A DNA stretch of 64,000 bases from Anseranas semipalmata (Eukaryota > Chordata > Aves > Anseriformes > Anseranatidae), in NCBI GenBank assembly GCA_013399115.1, contig VXAA01003989.1:1746997-1810996 (forward strand), in the 5' to 3' direction. Position 1 is the stretch's first letter. The number at the start of each line of letters is the position of its first letter. Both the position numbers and the translations under genes were made by a program. A model generated the notes under the pieces. It was not told where the DNA came from and made no database searches. It saw only the letters and a list, made by a program, of their open reading frames with translations. Below are positions 36,367 through 49,849 of the stretch, piece after piece.

Positions 36367-39300
36367 GCTACATACCTTCCTCCCATGAAGGCAGGCTGAA
36401 ATCATATAAGCCGCATTTGGATCAGATTCAGAGTAACCATTTGGACACAGGTTTCTCTAAAACCTGCTTTGAAGCTGACTTGAAGATGAAGTACCTTGCT
36501 CATCTAAAGCTGAGTCAGTGTCACTGCATATTCCTTGAGCACAGACACGTTCTTTTTGCTTTGCTTCCTGCACTTTTACTGAAGTGATCGTGAAATCAAA
36601 CATCAGACTTAGCTGACATGTTGTCTTCTCCCCACTTGTCCCCCTTGCCCATTTTCCCTGGGAGCCAAGGGTGGCCCAGTGGACTCGTGCCCTTTTTACA
36701 CTACAGACACCTGGCGAAGTGTGACTGTGGTTGTAGCAGTGGGTTGCTGTCAAACCGCAGTTCAGCAGAAGGTGCTTGTGCACTGTCAAGCAATGTGACC
36801 CTGTGGAGGGTCTCTTGCCAGTCCTAAATTGCAGGGTTGGGGAGAACAGGACACTTTAATCCCTGCTGGCAGGAACCGAGGATTGGAGAGGGCTGGAAAC
36901 TAAAAGCTTGTCCTCAGAGGGCTCAAGAGCCCTCTGCTTGCATTAGAGTCAGTGTGAATGGGCTCCACCAGGGATGGGAGGATGAAATAAAGCCAGAAGG
37001 AAAGATCCTGGGAACATTTCACTCAGTGCTTTGTGGTCGGTGGAGCTGTACCTGTGTGGCCAAATTTGACCCTCCGGGTTGTGCTCAGCTGCAAGGGAAA
37101 ACAGAATTGGAGGGGATATCCACAGCTGTGAGATGTGGTCCTGCTGTGGAAATGGAGCCATCATGGTGATCAATAATATATCTCCTTAATTTTACTTGTA
37201 CAGAAAGAAAAATGGGCAGTGGGATGGGTGGGGACCATCCAGGCCTTCAAGTGTCTTCCTCTTCCCACTGCTTCCCTTGCAGGCTTGGCTCTGACCCTTT
37301 CCTTCACACGAGATGTTTTGTAACCTCTGCCCCCTGTTGCGCTGCAGGCAGCAACACAAACAGTCTTGTGACGACAATCGGCTTCTGATGCGTGATGGTG
37401 AACGTTCAGGATGTTTCATCAGGGTGGGTTTTGGCGTCAGGACCTCAGGCCAGATGCCAGCTCCAAGTCCAGCTATTCTGTACTACTTCAGAGAACTAGT
37501 TTTGCTGGTTCTCTGGAGATCTCCCCAGAGCAAGAGCAGTGCTACAGCACAGCACTGCTGTGGCTGCCCCAGGCTGTCCTTTCTCTTCCTCCTCGATTCA
37601 TTTGGACCACTGGAAATGGGATCAGAGCTGGAGACCCTGGGTCCTGCTGTTCGCCAGGGCTGCGACTGGATCCTGGACAGAGGTGTGAGATGAAACTGCT
37701 GCCAGAAGGCAAAGTTCTTGCAAAGACATCCTTAATTCATCTCTCTCTGAGACACCTCGGCTTATTTTTTAAAGTATGCTTGGAGGAAGAAGCGTGGCTT
37801 TAAGGTGCCACAAAAATAACACCACAGAATGGGTGGCTGAGCCTGAGGTGTGAGGCCAGGAGGCAAAGACCAAGGTCTGGGGTGGACAGGAGGAGTTTGG
37901 CTCACACCCTGCCGGTCACATAGGGTGGATTACGTCCTGCTTACCGTGACCTGGCTGAGGCTGTTTATCCAGGTCCCCTGTCTTGTGCTGGGCATGACTC
38001 ATGGGCAAGCCCAATCCTCACAGCACTTTGTCTACACAGCTTTGGAACAACTATGGGGCAATAGGAGGAAGCATGTGTGTTTTGGAAGATGTCTTCTCTT
38101 TTCTGGAGGGAGGTGGAGTAGCAATTCCAGGGCGTGCGAGGAGGAGCTGATGAGAGCTGGTAATGGAGCACAAGGTGTGTGGGCACCCAGCCACCAGCTC
38201 TGCAGAGCCAGACGGGCATGCAGCTGTGGTGCCAAAAGTGGAAACCAAGGCATGTATTCAAATAGGCATTGCACAAAGGGGAACCGGATGCTCGGAGGCC
38301 AGATCCTGCTCTCAGTTCACAGCAGGTTAAGTTAAGTGTTCATTAGTGGCAGAAGATCATCTCTGTGTCTGTCTGGTGATGCTGGCAGCAGAGCTTGGTT
38401 CCTTGGGTCGGTGCAGTGCAACAGACAAGAGAGAAGGCAACAAAAGAAAGACGAGCTCAAGCATGGCCAATGCTGAAGACCATGCAAGACTTTTACTCCT
38501 GCCACCCAATCTCTGTTTCCATCTTGGTGCTGCACTGCCCATCCTGCCCTGTCCTGGCTGTCCATGGCATTGCTGGGTCTCTCCCTCACTGTGCCCTGAT
38601 CTTCACTCTCTTTACCCAGCTTCACTGCTCACCGCAGCTCTTCCCCTGTCCTTTGTGGTACGAGACCTGTCCTGCTGCAGAGCCGCAGGTGGCACATCTC
38701 GGCGGTGTTTCACCATGGGCTGGTGAAGTTAGGGCAGGTTTGGCTGGATGCTGTCGGGTGCTCCCAAGCCGGGATTGCTGCTTGGAGGGACCTTGCTCCC
38801 TGAGCCCTGCCAGAGGTGGCTGTGTGCATGCTGTTGGTGTGTAGGCACTGGGCAGGACCCGCAGGAAGATGGATGTCCACACACCCATACACCCCATACT
38901 GCCCTCAAACAGCTTGGGTGCAAAGACAGGAGGCTCCTGGAGGTTTTCTGCAACCATGGAGTCCGCACTGGGCACGGAGGCTACCTCAGAAACTCCTTCA
39001 AAGTGCAGGTTTCTCTGATTTGAAGAGCAGATTTGCTGCAGAGGCAGGAGAGCCCTGGTTTTCCTGTTGGTTGCTCTTCACACCGTGCCAGGTTTGCTTT
39101 CCCTGGGCACTGTGGGCCCAAAAGAGCAGAAGGGGACTGAACAGCAGCAGGATCAGATCTACACCCAGGGCTGGCTGTAGCCTCGAAGGAAATAATAGTG
39201 TTGCGATATTTCAGCAGCAGTACAGCCAGGCACAACCCAAAACTTATCCTCAGGTGAAGTTAATTTTTTTAATGCAAAACTCACTCACACCCTTGTGCCC

Positions 39301-39515
39301 ATGTGCCCACAAACATCAGATATTTGTCCAAGGAGTGCCCAATATGTGAGCATCAAAACATCTGTGTCTGGGTGTATTAGGGACATCTGTACCCAGGTGT
39401 GTTAGGACCCCTGGCAGTGACTGGGGTCTGGACAACTTACTGTCTGTGTGCCACCAGCACATGCTGTCTGCATCCCTCCTCCTACTGCTCTTCCTGGGCT
39501 GCCCAGATGCCCCTT
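36367..39515. other. Intergenic DNA, no gene recognised
   Basis: This moderately GC-rich sequence has open frames of up to about 177 codons, many overlapping on both strands. None shows a domain, a paired splice structure or homology that I recognise. Confidence 0.5.
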
Positions 39516-39519
39516 GCTA

Positions 39520-39642
39520 CTTGTGGCTGCCTCTGAGGTCCTGTGGTGGCCTCTGATGTCCCGTGGTGGTCCCTGCTGTCCTGTGATGGCTCCTGCCACC
39601 CTGCGGTTGTCCCTGATGTCCAATGGCAGTCCCTGCCTCTGG
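39520..39642. repeat. Imperfect 20-21 bp minisatellite
   Basis: About six diverged units of the type TGTGGTGGTCCCTGATGTCC follow one another, each 20-21 bases long. The units differ at several positions, so it is an old tandem array. Confidence 0.8.
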
Positions 39643-40043
39643 GCATTTTGGCCAGCCAGGGGTTAGTGCTGGCTTCTAGGGAGAGGAGGACCACAGTCAG
39701 AGGCCTGGGTGAGACCAAGACTTAAATGTGCATTTCCCAGTGCTGGAGGGTGCTCTGGCCATTGGGGCAGACTGGTGGGGGCCTCTCCAGGGGGACACCT
39801 CCAGCGGAGATGAAGGAGATGGGGCAAGAGGGAGTGCGATGGGAAGAAACACCTTGCCATAGCCTAGGCTGGACCAGGGGACCCACACTGTGATCCCTGC
39901 TCCAGCATTGCTCCAACACAGAGCGTTTTACCTGATTTTACAGCTTAATAAAAAATCTGCAGGCGACGCCAGGACCCCTTCTCACGATTTGAGGCAGAAA
40001 AGCCAGCTGGCAGCCGCAGCCATCAGGGAGACTGCAGCCTTCA

Positions 40044-40285
40044 TATATAGAAGCACGCTGCCCAGAAAACGGGACTTTAAGCCTGGCTGAGTACTCAGGA
40101 GGGGGGTGGCCTCCGTGCCCCAAACGCCGTCTCGGCGCCAGCCTCCGCTCCTGCACGTCCTGGCAGCCCAGCAGCCAGCAGCTGCTGCCCGTGCCGAAAG
40201 CTGCTCCTGCCGCCCACTGCCTCCGCACGGCTCCTGCACCGCCGGCCGAGGAGGAGGAGGAGGCTGAAGCAGAGCAGACGGGGAG
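40044..40285 (+). promoter_or_regulatory. Candidate TATA promoter and GC-rich first exon (possibly for the CCR8-like gene)
   Basis: A TATATA box at 40,044-40,049 is followed by about 200 bases of GC- and CpG-rich DNA. This ends in a good plus-strand splice donor, GGGGAG/GTAGGTAG (exon end 40,285). The nearest plus-strand gene downstream is the CCR8-like receptor, whose coding exon begins at a splice acceptor at 51,461, so this could be a distant non-coding first exon. The link is an inference. Open frames on both strands here look like composition artefacts. Confidence 0.3.
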
Positions 40286-43200
40286 GTAGGTAGTGTCCGG
40301 AGGCATGGGTGCATGGGAATTCATTTTGCCGACCCAGCGTAGGGGACAACCTGCCCAAACCCTTCCACTGGCCCCGTCGTTTCCCTTTTTGCACCCTCCT
40401 TTTGTATTTTGTGCCCTGCAAGGCCAAATTGCTGCCCTGCGCCTCCTCCTCCCGCAGCTGTGCCAGCACTTGCTTGTGAAGTTGGTCGCTCCAGTGTCCC
40501 CAGTCCCTGCGTTGTTGCACCTGTGGCTTCTGGTGGCAAAGAGACAGTGCATCTACCAGCTCCCTGGGGTTTGCCACCTCCTGTAACCCGGTCCCCAGCA
40601 CCTGTACCCGAGATGAGGGAGGATTTGAAGCCGAGGTACACTAGGGAGGGAGCAGGGGATGTGTTCAGTGTGGGCCTCCAATGCCTTTCTATGTAAGATT
40701 CATTCTCAGACAGAGCAGGCAGAACTTCGTGCTGTGCCTCTTGTCGTGCGTGCTCTGGGACAGCACAGCCATGCTGAAACAGGAGCATGCTCACTGTAGT
40801 TGTGGCTAGGTTTTGCTAGACCAACCTCCCTGAGTCTTTTCCAGACTCCTCACTTTGCTTCTTAGTCTTCTTGTTGTTTGCCTGCATGCCCTGAGCCTAC
40901 CTCAATTTATTTCCTTAAGAGTTTCTCAGAGGACCACCAAGCACCCTTGGGATCAGGAGTCTGATGGAGGAGTGGAGAATGCTACTTTTGACATGGTCCT
41001 GTAACACCTGAAGATCACTTGCATGATTTTGTTGGCCACCACCACCCTCAGGCCATAGTTTGGGACCATTGACCTAAGATACCAAAAAAACAACTTTGTA
41101 TTACAAACATCTCTGGATGTAAGGCTTGTGAATGATTCCCAGATGCAGACAGAGCTGAATTTTTAACAGGGCGAGTAATGCAATTGCCCTTTTCTGTAAC
41201 AGGTTTCTAGAGAGGCTCGAGACAAATGCATTATTTCTCTATGCAATCACTTCCTCCTTTTGTGCAATGGGGGAGTAAAAAGGAGTGCTTTAAACAAAGC
41301 TTAACACTGAGAAGATAAAGGAAATCGTGTTAGGAGCACATTCATATCGTTGAACAGCATATGTTACTGGGAAGTACATTAAAAGTCAACCTCCTGTGGT
41401 ATATGTGGTCAACTGTTGTCTGATATCTTATCAGAATACCCATTCACATTTCAAAAGGCAAAGAAAACCCCAAAACACTGTGCATCTTCCTTTTTTCTTT
41501 TTTCTTTTTTTTTTTTTTATAGTATAATTTCACTTTGCTGTCTTGAACCACAGATCTATTTTACTTCATTGCAGTGGAAAATTTCTGGTTTAATTTTCTA
41601 TTTTTAATTTTCCCAAACTGAAGGCTCAGAAAAATAAAGTGAGATAGAGCAAAAATAAATGGGGGTTCTTCCGCTCCATCTTTAGACCCCTTTTTTTCTG
41701 ATAAAAGTCCTAAGTAATCAGAAAGATAAACCCTTTTTGTCCCAGCTTATGACAACTGCTGCTGGCCAAGAGAGGTGCAAGGGTCTGCCAGTGCCAACTG
41801 CCACCACCTGCGCTCTGGGCCCTTCTTCAAGGAAAGCTCACACTGGGAAGGTTTTTTTTTGAGTTTGGCATCACTGGCTTTGCGCATATTTGATTGAATA
41901 AAGATGAAACAAGCAGAGCAGCATTTTGAAGTAAATGAAGCACAGGCATCCAAGACACTCTTTTTCATTTTTAATATTCAATATTATTTGAGACAAATCT
42001 GAGAACTTCCCTTTTCTTCAAAGATTGCTTAAAGCATCGTGTCTCAACTCTTGATTTCCAGATTTCTCGGATGTCTTTTGCTCTCTTCAAGAAATGCATA
42101 CAGATTACTGTGAAACCTGTCTTATGTTGGTTGTGTTGGAAAAGCTGGTCTTGTGTTTGGTCTTGGTCAGAAAGACACATTCACACCTCGTGACTGCAAA
42201 ATGTGAACTAAACTTTTGACTTTTTACTCTTCTGAATATAAACCTGTAAGAGGGGAGGTATGAAATCTTGACAATTCTTGGAATTATTGGAGTGTATCAG
42301 AAAAGAGTAAGACAGTAAAAAAATTCTGGGTGTTGCAAAAGGAAATACAGATTTTACCCATGCAGTGGCAAAAATTGATCTGTTTTGCCCCACTCATTCA
42401 AAACCCAGTAGAACACCTCTTGTGTTTTGGGCAAACTAAGAAAACAGAAAACTGCAGTTTGGCAGTGAGAAAGAAACCTGCCCCAAGCATCTGTGTACTG
42501 GAAAGGTTCTCCTTATCCCCTTCAACCCAGCTTCTTGTTGGACCTGGCATTTTTCAGAACATCTTGGGCTGTATCTCTTACTTTCACTGAACTGCGCACG
42601 TCCATCCCCTGCCCTCAGGAGAGGAGGACGGTGTGGGTGGTAGGGTTGGGAGCTCTGCTTCACACTGCCTGGCCGAAGGGGTCCTCCTTGCTGCGTAGGC
42701 GAAGAGTGGGTATGAAGGGCAGATGCACAAAGCAAACTCCATCCCACCGGCGCAACGTCAGCCATGTGGCAGACAAAGCCACCTTTGGCCGGCTGTGTCT
42801 CACCTTCCTTCTTCCTCAAAACGCATCTGGATAATCTTCACCCCTTCCAGGGGTAATGGAGGGCTTGAAGGCATCACTGCCTGCAAGATCAGGAGCAGGT
42901 TTAAAGATGGTGAGCATTGGTCCCTGCAGGCCGTGTACCTGCTGTGGCTGTCCCTCACCCCAGCAAGCTCTGGAGCAGGGGCTCATGGGGCTGCTCTCGT
43001 TTGCAGCAGTGTGGGTGGCAGGGGAGCCTGGTTTGGGCAGCAGGATCCCTGGTGGCCCTTTGGGGTTTCAAATAAGTTCCTGAGAGGCTGATGCTGCAGC
43101 TGTGGACAGCAGCTGTGCCCCGATACTTTTAACCGGAAGGCTTTCAAAGCCCCTTCTGATACCAGAACAAAGTCTGATCACAGCACAAACGTGTGCAAGT

Positions 43201-43654
43201 GTCTGTATTCTGCAAAGTCGAATCCTTTTAGCCTTACCACCACGGTTGTTAACTCAGCCATGGGCTTACTCCAGCACAATTGCCATGTCCTTGGTGCCTG
43301 GTGCTCTGACTCACCACCACCCTCTGAGCAGGCTGAGCTAACCATGAAGTTTTCAAAACACTTTTTGTATCTTGCACATTTCCTGCAAGAGGTGGCAGAA
43401 AATGTGTTTCCTGAGATGAAGTAAGCAAAAAAAGAATAGCTACAAAAACCAGACCAAAAGAACCTAAAAAACCAAGAAAAAGCATAAAGCTGCTCAGCAG
43501 CTTCCTGTTTATCAACAGCTCAGATACGGATTTATCTGCGGCATTACTGAGCCCTCCTCACACCTCCCCGCAGGCAGCAGCAGCACGAGCAAACCCTTTC
43601 TTCTCGTCCCTGGGGAGGGCAGGGGGAGATGGGACCACACTGTGCATGCCCCTG
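40286..43654. other. Intergenic DNA, no gene recognised
   Basis: This stretch lies between the GC-rich segment and a CR1 copy. It includes a T run near 41,506-41,519. No coding or RNA gene is supported. Confidence 0.55.
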
Positions 43655-44500
43655 CTTGGAGATGGGAGCCTCCACCACCTCTCCGGGCAACCTGTGCCAG
43701 TGCTGTCACCTTCACAGTAAAGAAGCATTTGCTTATGTTCAGAGGGAACCTCTTGTGCTTCAGCTTGTGCCCACTGCCTCTTGTCTTGTCCCTGGGCACC
43801 ACTGACAAGAGCCTGGCTCTGTCCTCTTTGCATCCTTCCTTCAGGTATTTCTAGACATTGATAAGATCCCCCTGAGCCTTCCCTTCTCCAGGTTGGACAG
43901 TCCCAGCTCTCTCAGCCTCTCCTTGTAGGAGATGTGCTCCTGTCTCTTCATCATCTTCGTGGCCCTTCGCTGGACTCCCTGCTCCATGTGTCTTGTACTG
44001 GGGGACCCAGAACTGGACACAGCACTGGAGGTGTGGCCTCACCAGTGCTGCGTAAGGATCACCTCCCTCAACCTGCTGACAATACTCTGCCTAATGCAGC
44101 CCAGGACACCATTCGCCTTTTTTTTTTGTGGCAAGGGCACCTTGCTGGCTCATATTCAACTTGGTTTCAAGGACCCCCAGGTCCTTTTCTGCCAAGCTGC
44201 TTTCCAGCCAGGTGGCCCCCAGCATGGACTGGCTCATTACATTTTTCCTCCCCAGGTGCAGAACTTAGCATGTCTCCTTGTTGAACTTCATGAGGTTCCT
44301 CTCAGCCCATTCTCCAGCCTGTCCAGCTCCCTCTGTGTGGCAGCACAGCCCTCTGGTGCATCAGCCACTCCTCCTGGCTTCATATCATCAGCAAACTTGC
44401 TGAGGGTGCACTGTGACCCATCATCCAGACCACTAAGGAAGACGTTAAACAGGATTGGACCCAGTATTGACCCCCGGGGTACTCTCTTCCCCCACTGGAG
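43655..44500 (-). mobile_element. CR1 LINE fragment lacking its 3' end, minus strand
   Basis: On the plus strand the reverse complement of CR1 is clear. It begins with 'ctctccgggcaacctgtgcc' at about 43,680 and continues through 'ccttctccaggttggacagt', 'tgctcctgtctcttcatcat', 'ctgcctaatgcagcccagga', 'tgttgaacttcatgaggttc' and 'tcagcaaacttgctgagggt'. It ends with the reverse-transcriptase region near 44,500. Unlike most CR1 copies, the conserved 3' terminal block and 8-bp tail are missing on the left, so the end was deleted or replaced. Confidence 0.92.
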
Positions 44501-44879
44501 TCAGCATGTTCATTAATGCTCTGGATGAAGGTCCAGTGCAGGTTTTCATCATTTTATTTCCGCATGCACATCTTAGGAGGGGCTGCAAAGGCACAGAGGG
44601 ACAGGACGGCCACTTGAAGTAACCTTGATGAATTACAAAGCCCAGGAGCGAAGGGCTGCAGTTCAGTGAAAGACAAGAACCCAGTTCTGCACTGAGGCAG
44701 GTTCAGCCAAGGCCACAGGATGAAGAAAGCAGCAGTTCTGGAGAAAAGAACCGGGGGCTGGCATCCAGCAAGGGAAGCGTGAATCAGCAGCACTACGTGA
44801 CTGCATAAGCAGATGGCTACCCCAGGGAGGGGGCTCCTCCACTCTGCTTCGCTGGGGTCAGGGCTCAGCTGAGGCTCTG

Positions 44880-45125
44880 TGTCAGGTTTTGGGCACCGTG
44901 ATGGAAAAAGATTAAGGACAACCGGACAGCTGCCAGAGGAGAACAGTGGCTACAATTAACAATTCAGAAAGCATGACCTAAAAGGAAAAAACTGATGGAA
45001 TACGAGCTATTTAGATTAAAGGGGAACAAGACCTTTGAATATTTTAAAGCAGCTGGAAGAAAATAGCAACTGATCTTCCAGGATAGGACAAATAACTGAC
45101 TTAAATCACTCCAAGGGAGTTTTGG
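44880..45125 (+). mobile_element. Old CR1-type LINE fragment, plus strand
   Basis: The segment follows the layout of the CR1 region downstream of the reverse transcriptase. It starts with 'caggttttgggcacc' at about 44,884 and then has an 'agcatgacctaaaaggaaaa' block. After that comes 'tatttagattaaaggggaac', then 'tttgaatattttaaagcagc'. It is strongly diverged and both ends are missing. Confidence 0.65.
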
Positions 45126-48100
45126 ACTGTAGGAGCAGGCTGAGCAACCATGTGGCAGGAACAACAGTGAGACACAGCCCTGCCTTCCAGCCGGGGACTG
45201 GAGTCAGTCTTCTGCCATCTCTCTAATTCATCCTCGCTTGCGTCCTTCTCAGTTCTCCACCCTGAGGCAAAGCAGAGGATGCTGATGTGAGAGGCGCCCA
45301 TGTGCTGGCATTCAGAAGGTGCAGGACAGCAAGGGTTTAAAAATCTAAGTGAGAAAAAAACAGGGTGAGAAAGGAGAATCAGCCAAGAGACAAGCAGAGA
45401 AGGGTCTTGTTCTCAGGGACCCCATATGCAAGAGATGTATTTGTTTGCTTCTTTCTGCCCTGTAGTAACCCTGCCGCAAAACACGAGTGAGAAAACCCCA
45501 CTCCCTGCTCGCATTGTTATGAATGAGTTACTTGTCCTTGAAGTTTCGCAACACACTGATTTCTGCTCTGGTAAAACGGAGCAGTTGTGCAAGGCTGCAG
45601 CTGTCAAAGCTGTAATCTGTGCAGCTTTGGTGCCGGCAGTGGAAAGCAGAGTGTGGAGCAGAAGGAGGTGGTCCAGACCCCACAGAGCTCCTCCAGCTGC
45701 TTCTCCTGGACACACTCAGCAACAGCTTTTGGAAGACTCCCTGGCTTCCAGCTTCTTTGTCTGGACCGAGCATCTGCTGCAGGAGAGGTGGCAGAACAAT
45801 GCCAAATACATCCTTGTATGTGCCTGCATCCATAAACACGTTTTTATAGTAATACAAGTCAATACTTTTGCTAAAAAAAAAATAAAAAAATCTATCTGGT
45901 ATCAGCAAAACCCATACATCTTAGTTCTACAGGAAATTTTTTGAACTTTTGATGTCTGTGCATTTTTGAGGAAGAAGACTTAGAAGAAGAGGTTATTCAT
46001 ATATAAAAAACCTGCTGTATTTGAAAATGACACATTCAAAAAATGAAAAGTGGCAACGTTTTGGCCGGAAGTTGGCAGAGTAAAATATTGTGACTGTTCT
46101 CCATAAGTTTTTCTCTAATTTGAAGGCAGGAATCCCCCCAGAACAACTTGGCACTTTCAGAGGCATTTTTGTCAACCTAAATATACCTTTTTGCTGACAA
46201 CAGCAACAAAAAAACATCATTCCAAAGAACTTCTTCCACCTCTTAGTGCTAACACATACAAATACGCTATCCCCATTAAAAAAGGGAAAGAAGCCTTTCT
46301 GCCGTACAGTATGTTGGCACATGTCTGTACCTCCACATGGGTGCTGGGCTGACTAAACAATTTTGATGAAAACGATGCTGTCCTGCTGAGGTTGAGCCAC
46401 TGCCGGTAGACCCAAGTGTCGCTGAGCTCACTGAAATGGGCAACGATCCCTCAAAATGCAGCTTCTGTGTGGGGTTTCCTCCTGCAATCACATTTTTGTT
46501 CCCTCGGCTGATCTGTCACCTCTTCACTCCTCTTCTGATACATCAGAGGAATCCCTCAGCCACTTTTTGAGCTGTAAAGCGAGAGTAGATTTGAGAGGGA
46601 AAGGCCTCATTTTGACTAAGAACTGCTCTCATTTTGCTGTTGAGCAAAAGCGGAGGGAAGTGCTCTTCTCGGGTGGAAGCAGAGCACCGCTTTGAGGCAA
46701 ACCTGCCCTCCGCCTTCCTGCCAGCTGCTGTGATAGCGAGCAGGTCCATGAAATACTTCAGAAAATTTATTTTCTTGGGAAATATCCCACTAGGCAGGGT
46801 GCCTGGGGATTTTCACCCCTACCTTTTCCTAACCGCTGCCGCACCAACACTGAGGGCATTGCGGCGGTACCGGGACGGGGCCTACTGCCAGCCCTGCCAA
46901 AGGGCCGGAGCCGCGCCAGGGCTCACAGCCCTCGCCCCTCAGGCCAAAGCACGTTTTTGCTGGTGGCATCTTCTGTCACGACCGCAGTTTCCTTTCTGTG
47001 TTCAAGCTCAATCAATCTAAATCATCTGTAGGAAGAAGGAGAGGTTTCCACAAGAGCAGGCGTAGCAGCCTTGCAGACGCTAAGCTGGCCATCGCCCCGA
47101 GGCTGAGGAGCTGCTGTGGTGGCATGGGTGAAGCAAACCCTCTGGGACTGCTGTCAGGGGCTGTGCAAGTGTGCACCGGTGAACCCGGCCGTCTGCAGGA
47201 GCTGAGGACTTGGCCGTGCTGTTTGCCTCACAGCAAGATTCATTTTGGTTGTGGCATTTTTTTCCATTTAAAGTGGGGCTGTGGTGGAGCTTCTCTGCCT
47301 GTGGGGCTGTGAGTGGTTTGGAGTGTGGGGCTCCGCGTTTCTGTCATGTGGTGGTCACTTTGGGGTTGACAAAGTCCTTGATTACTCTGAAGGGACTATG
47401 ACAGAAGATAAAGCAGCAGGAACCATAACTTCAGTGTGCCTGTGTTAAATAAACACAAGTGCTGTCGCAGTGGCAACAAAGGCAGGCGGCAGCTAAAGGG
47501 GAAGCGTGACCCGCCTGGCACACAGCCTCAGGGTGTGAGGTTCCCCAGCACTCACGTGAAAACTCGACCAACACCGCCAGAGCAAGAGAAGACAATCCAG
47601 GGGGCTCATCCCACAGTGACATTTTCCCCGCATTTTCAGCCTGGTTGGTGGCTGAGGAGCCAGTGCGTTGGTGGCGTCACCAAAACGGTGATGCCACGTG
47701 GCTCTTCTCCTGCAGCTCCGGGTGCATGGACCCTGCACTCAGACTGGCCACAGGCTGGAATGCAAATACCCACTGCTCTCAGCACCCTGCAGTCATGAGC
47801 ACACATCCCCCCACCTCTGAAATCACCAGGCCCCCCCACCTGTCATTTATCTTTTTCCACTTTAATTGAAGCTCTTTTCCTTGCCTTCAAGGTCCTTCCT
47901 CTCTGCACCATACATGCAACATCTCCTCTGACATTTCCCTGCCATCCTTTGTCATGCCACAAAATGTCTGGCCACGTAGAATTGAGGCTGGAGAAAATAC
48001 ACTACTGGAAGGTTTCTCAATTAGAAAACACACAACTTGAATGAACTGAAATCTTTTTGCAAAATCTTAATACATTCAACAGAAAATACCTCAAGAAAAA

Positions 48101-49840
48101 TTATAATCATCTTTCTGGTTCTAGTACATGCATAAATATTTTAAATTGCAGATGTATTTTTAATGGAGGCTTTCATTCTTTTATCAGCTTAATGTCAGAT
48201 CATCATTTATTTTTTTGTATGTTTAATAACCTGTCAGCCAGACTAATGCAAAAAGCATCCAATGGAAAAAGTGGCACCTTTAGTCAGCTGGTGTTTTGAT
48301 CATAAGAAAAAATAATGAAAGTTGGCTTTAGTGATTTTTAAAACCAATAAAGGAAATATAACAGTTACATTATGTTGTATGGTATGCCTGTAACAACTGA
48401 TATATTATTAATGACAAATAAAATATAAAGAATATAGAGAAGAAGATAAAATCAAGTTCTACTGCAACAACATTCCAGAAATTAATTCTGCATAAATAAT
48501 TAAATAAATAAGAGGAGCTGGTGACTCTTAGGCAACAGGACCAGTGGGTACTTGGAGGCAGGGTGATGCTGTGGTGTTTGGCAGCACTGCAAACACCTCA
48601 CGCGACAGCTCTGTTCATTTTGACTGTGCTACTGACTGCTGCCAGGTCCTTCTTTAGGCTACTTCTTTTATTTCCCAGCCCATTTTCCCCATTTTCTTTC
48701 ATCTGTCTGCAGAATTTAGCTCTGCTTTTCTTTGGGACTGCCTTTCACTGTTCATTTATGCAACAGCCCGCAGGCTGGAAAGCTACAAGTCCTTGATCAT
48801 GTGTCCTAAATGCACTATAATATACTTTAAGAAACCCCAAGAGAGCAAAGAAACTCTAAGATATCTCCACTTGAACACAGGCTGCTTAAAAATGATTGCA
48901 AAGATGTAGAGGTAGCTGTGAGTTCTCATTTTGCTCAGAGAGTTAGTACATTACTAATAGGAAGGGACTTAACCAGGCTTCAGTATGCAGGTTGTTATTA
49001 CCTGAAAGAAAAGAAAAACTAAAATATACTTCCTGGAAATTATATATCAGCTTCTGTTAAATGCTGCAGAGCTATTGAGTTTAACGGATCTATACAAATT
49101 TATTGGGGTCTAGCATTACCTATGTCCAGCGTTACATGTTCTCTGGTGGAGACATCTCAACTTTGAAATTGTTTTGCTTAAATTAGGGGTGGCTGCAAGG
49201 AAGCGGGGTTTAGCAAACTTACATTAAAAGGCAAGCACCTCTTATTGTGCTACTTCTACGGTCTTCAAAAAGAGCCGTATTTGATTTTTGTTTCGCAGCA
49301 TTTCTTTGCAAAACCTCTCACCTCTTTTCCTGTTTACGGCAGCTACAAACCCTTCTCTGTGTCTCAAAACCTTATCTGTAACTGGCAGCTGCCCATCCAA
49401 CACCTGCTATCACCAAATCCCTGACATCTCCACCAGCAATGGACTAAACCTCCCGGGAACTCACGAGCCCAAGAGAAGACGAGGACACGGCAGAAGGGGA
49501 AGGAGACCGGGGCCGACTGAGAGCGTGACGGCTTCTTGCTGCTCAGGGTAGAGCCCATCCACATTTAATCTGCTGCTCTTGAAAGTAACAGGTGAGCTTT
49601 GGTAACCAGGGGAAGGGGACCTGCAACGGCTGTGCCTCTTCTGATACCCACTGGAAAGCTGTTTTTTCGGTTTGACTGTTTTGGCCAACTGATGCAGAGA
49701 GGTGAGAAAGTGGGAAATGCTGTGCCCTGGCTGGGAGCAGTCAAAGGCATTGGCCGTGTACAGGCGGTGTGAAGTCTCAGGTGGAGCAGTGCCAGGCTCT
49801 GTTCGGCCCAGCAGAATCAATTCTGAACTTTGCCAAAATC
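45126..49840. other. Intergenic DNA, no gene recognised; small CpG-rich patch at 46,825-46,925
   Basis: Most of the stretch is ordinary non-coding sequence with unrecognised short open frames. A patch of about 100 bases at 46,825-46,925 is CpG-dense compared with its surroundings. It could be a small regulatory element, but no gene start is associated with it. Confidence 0.5.
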
Positions 49841-49849
49841 AGACATATC

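Noticed and set aside
39938..40601. Open frames of 204 and 168 codons on the minus strand in the GC-rich block
   Set aside because: Composition-driven low-complexity protein (runs of Arg, Ser, Gly, Ala), overlapping each other in different frames. A promoter or exon reading on the plus strand fits better.
43932..44516. A 194-codon plus-strand open frame
   Set aside because: It is antisense to a CR1 fragment; the informative reading is CR1 on the minus strand.
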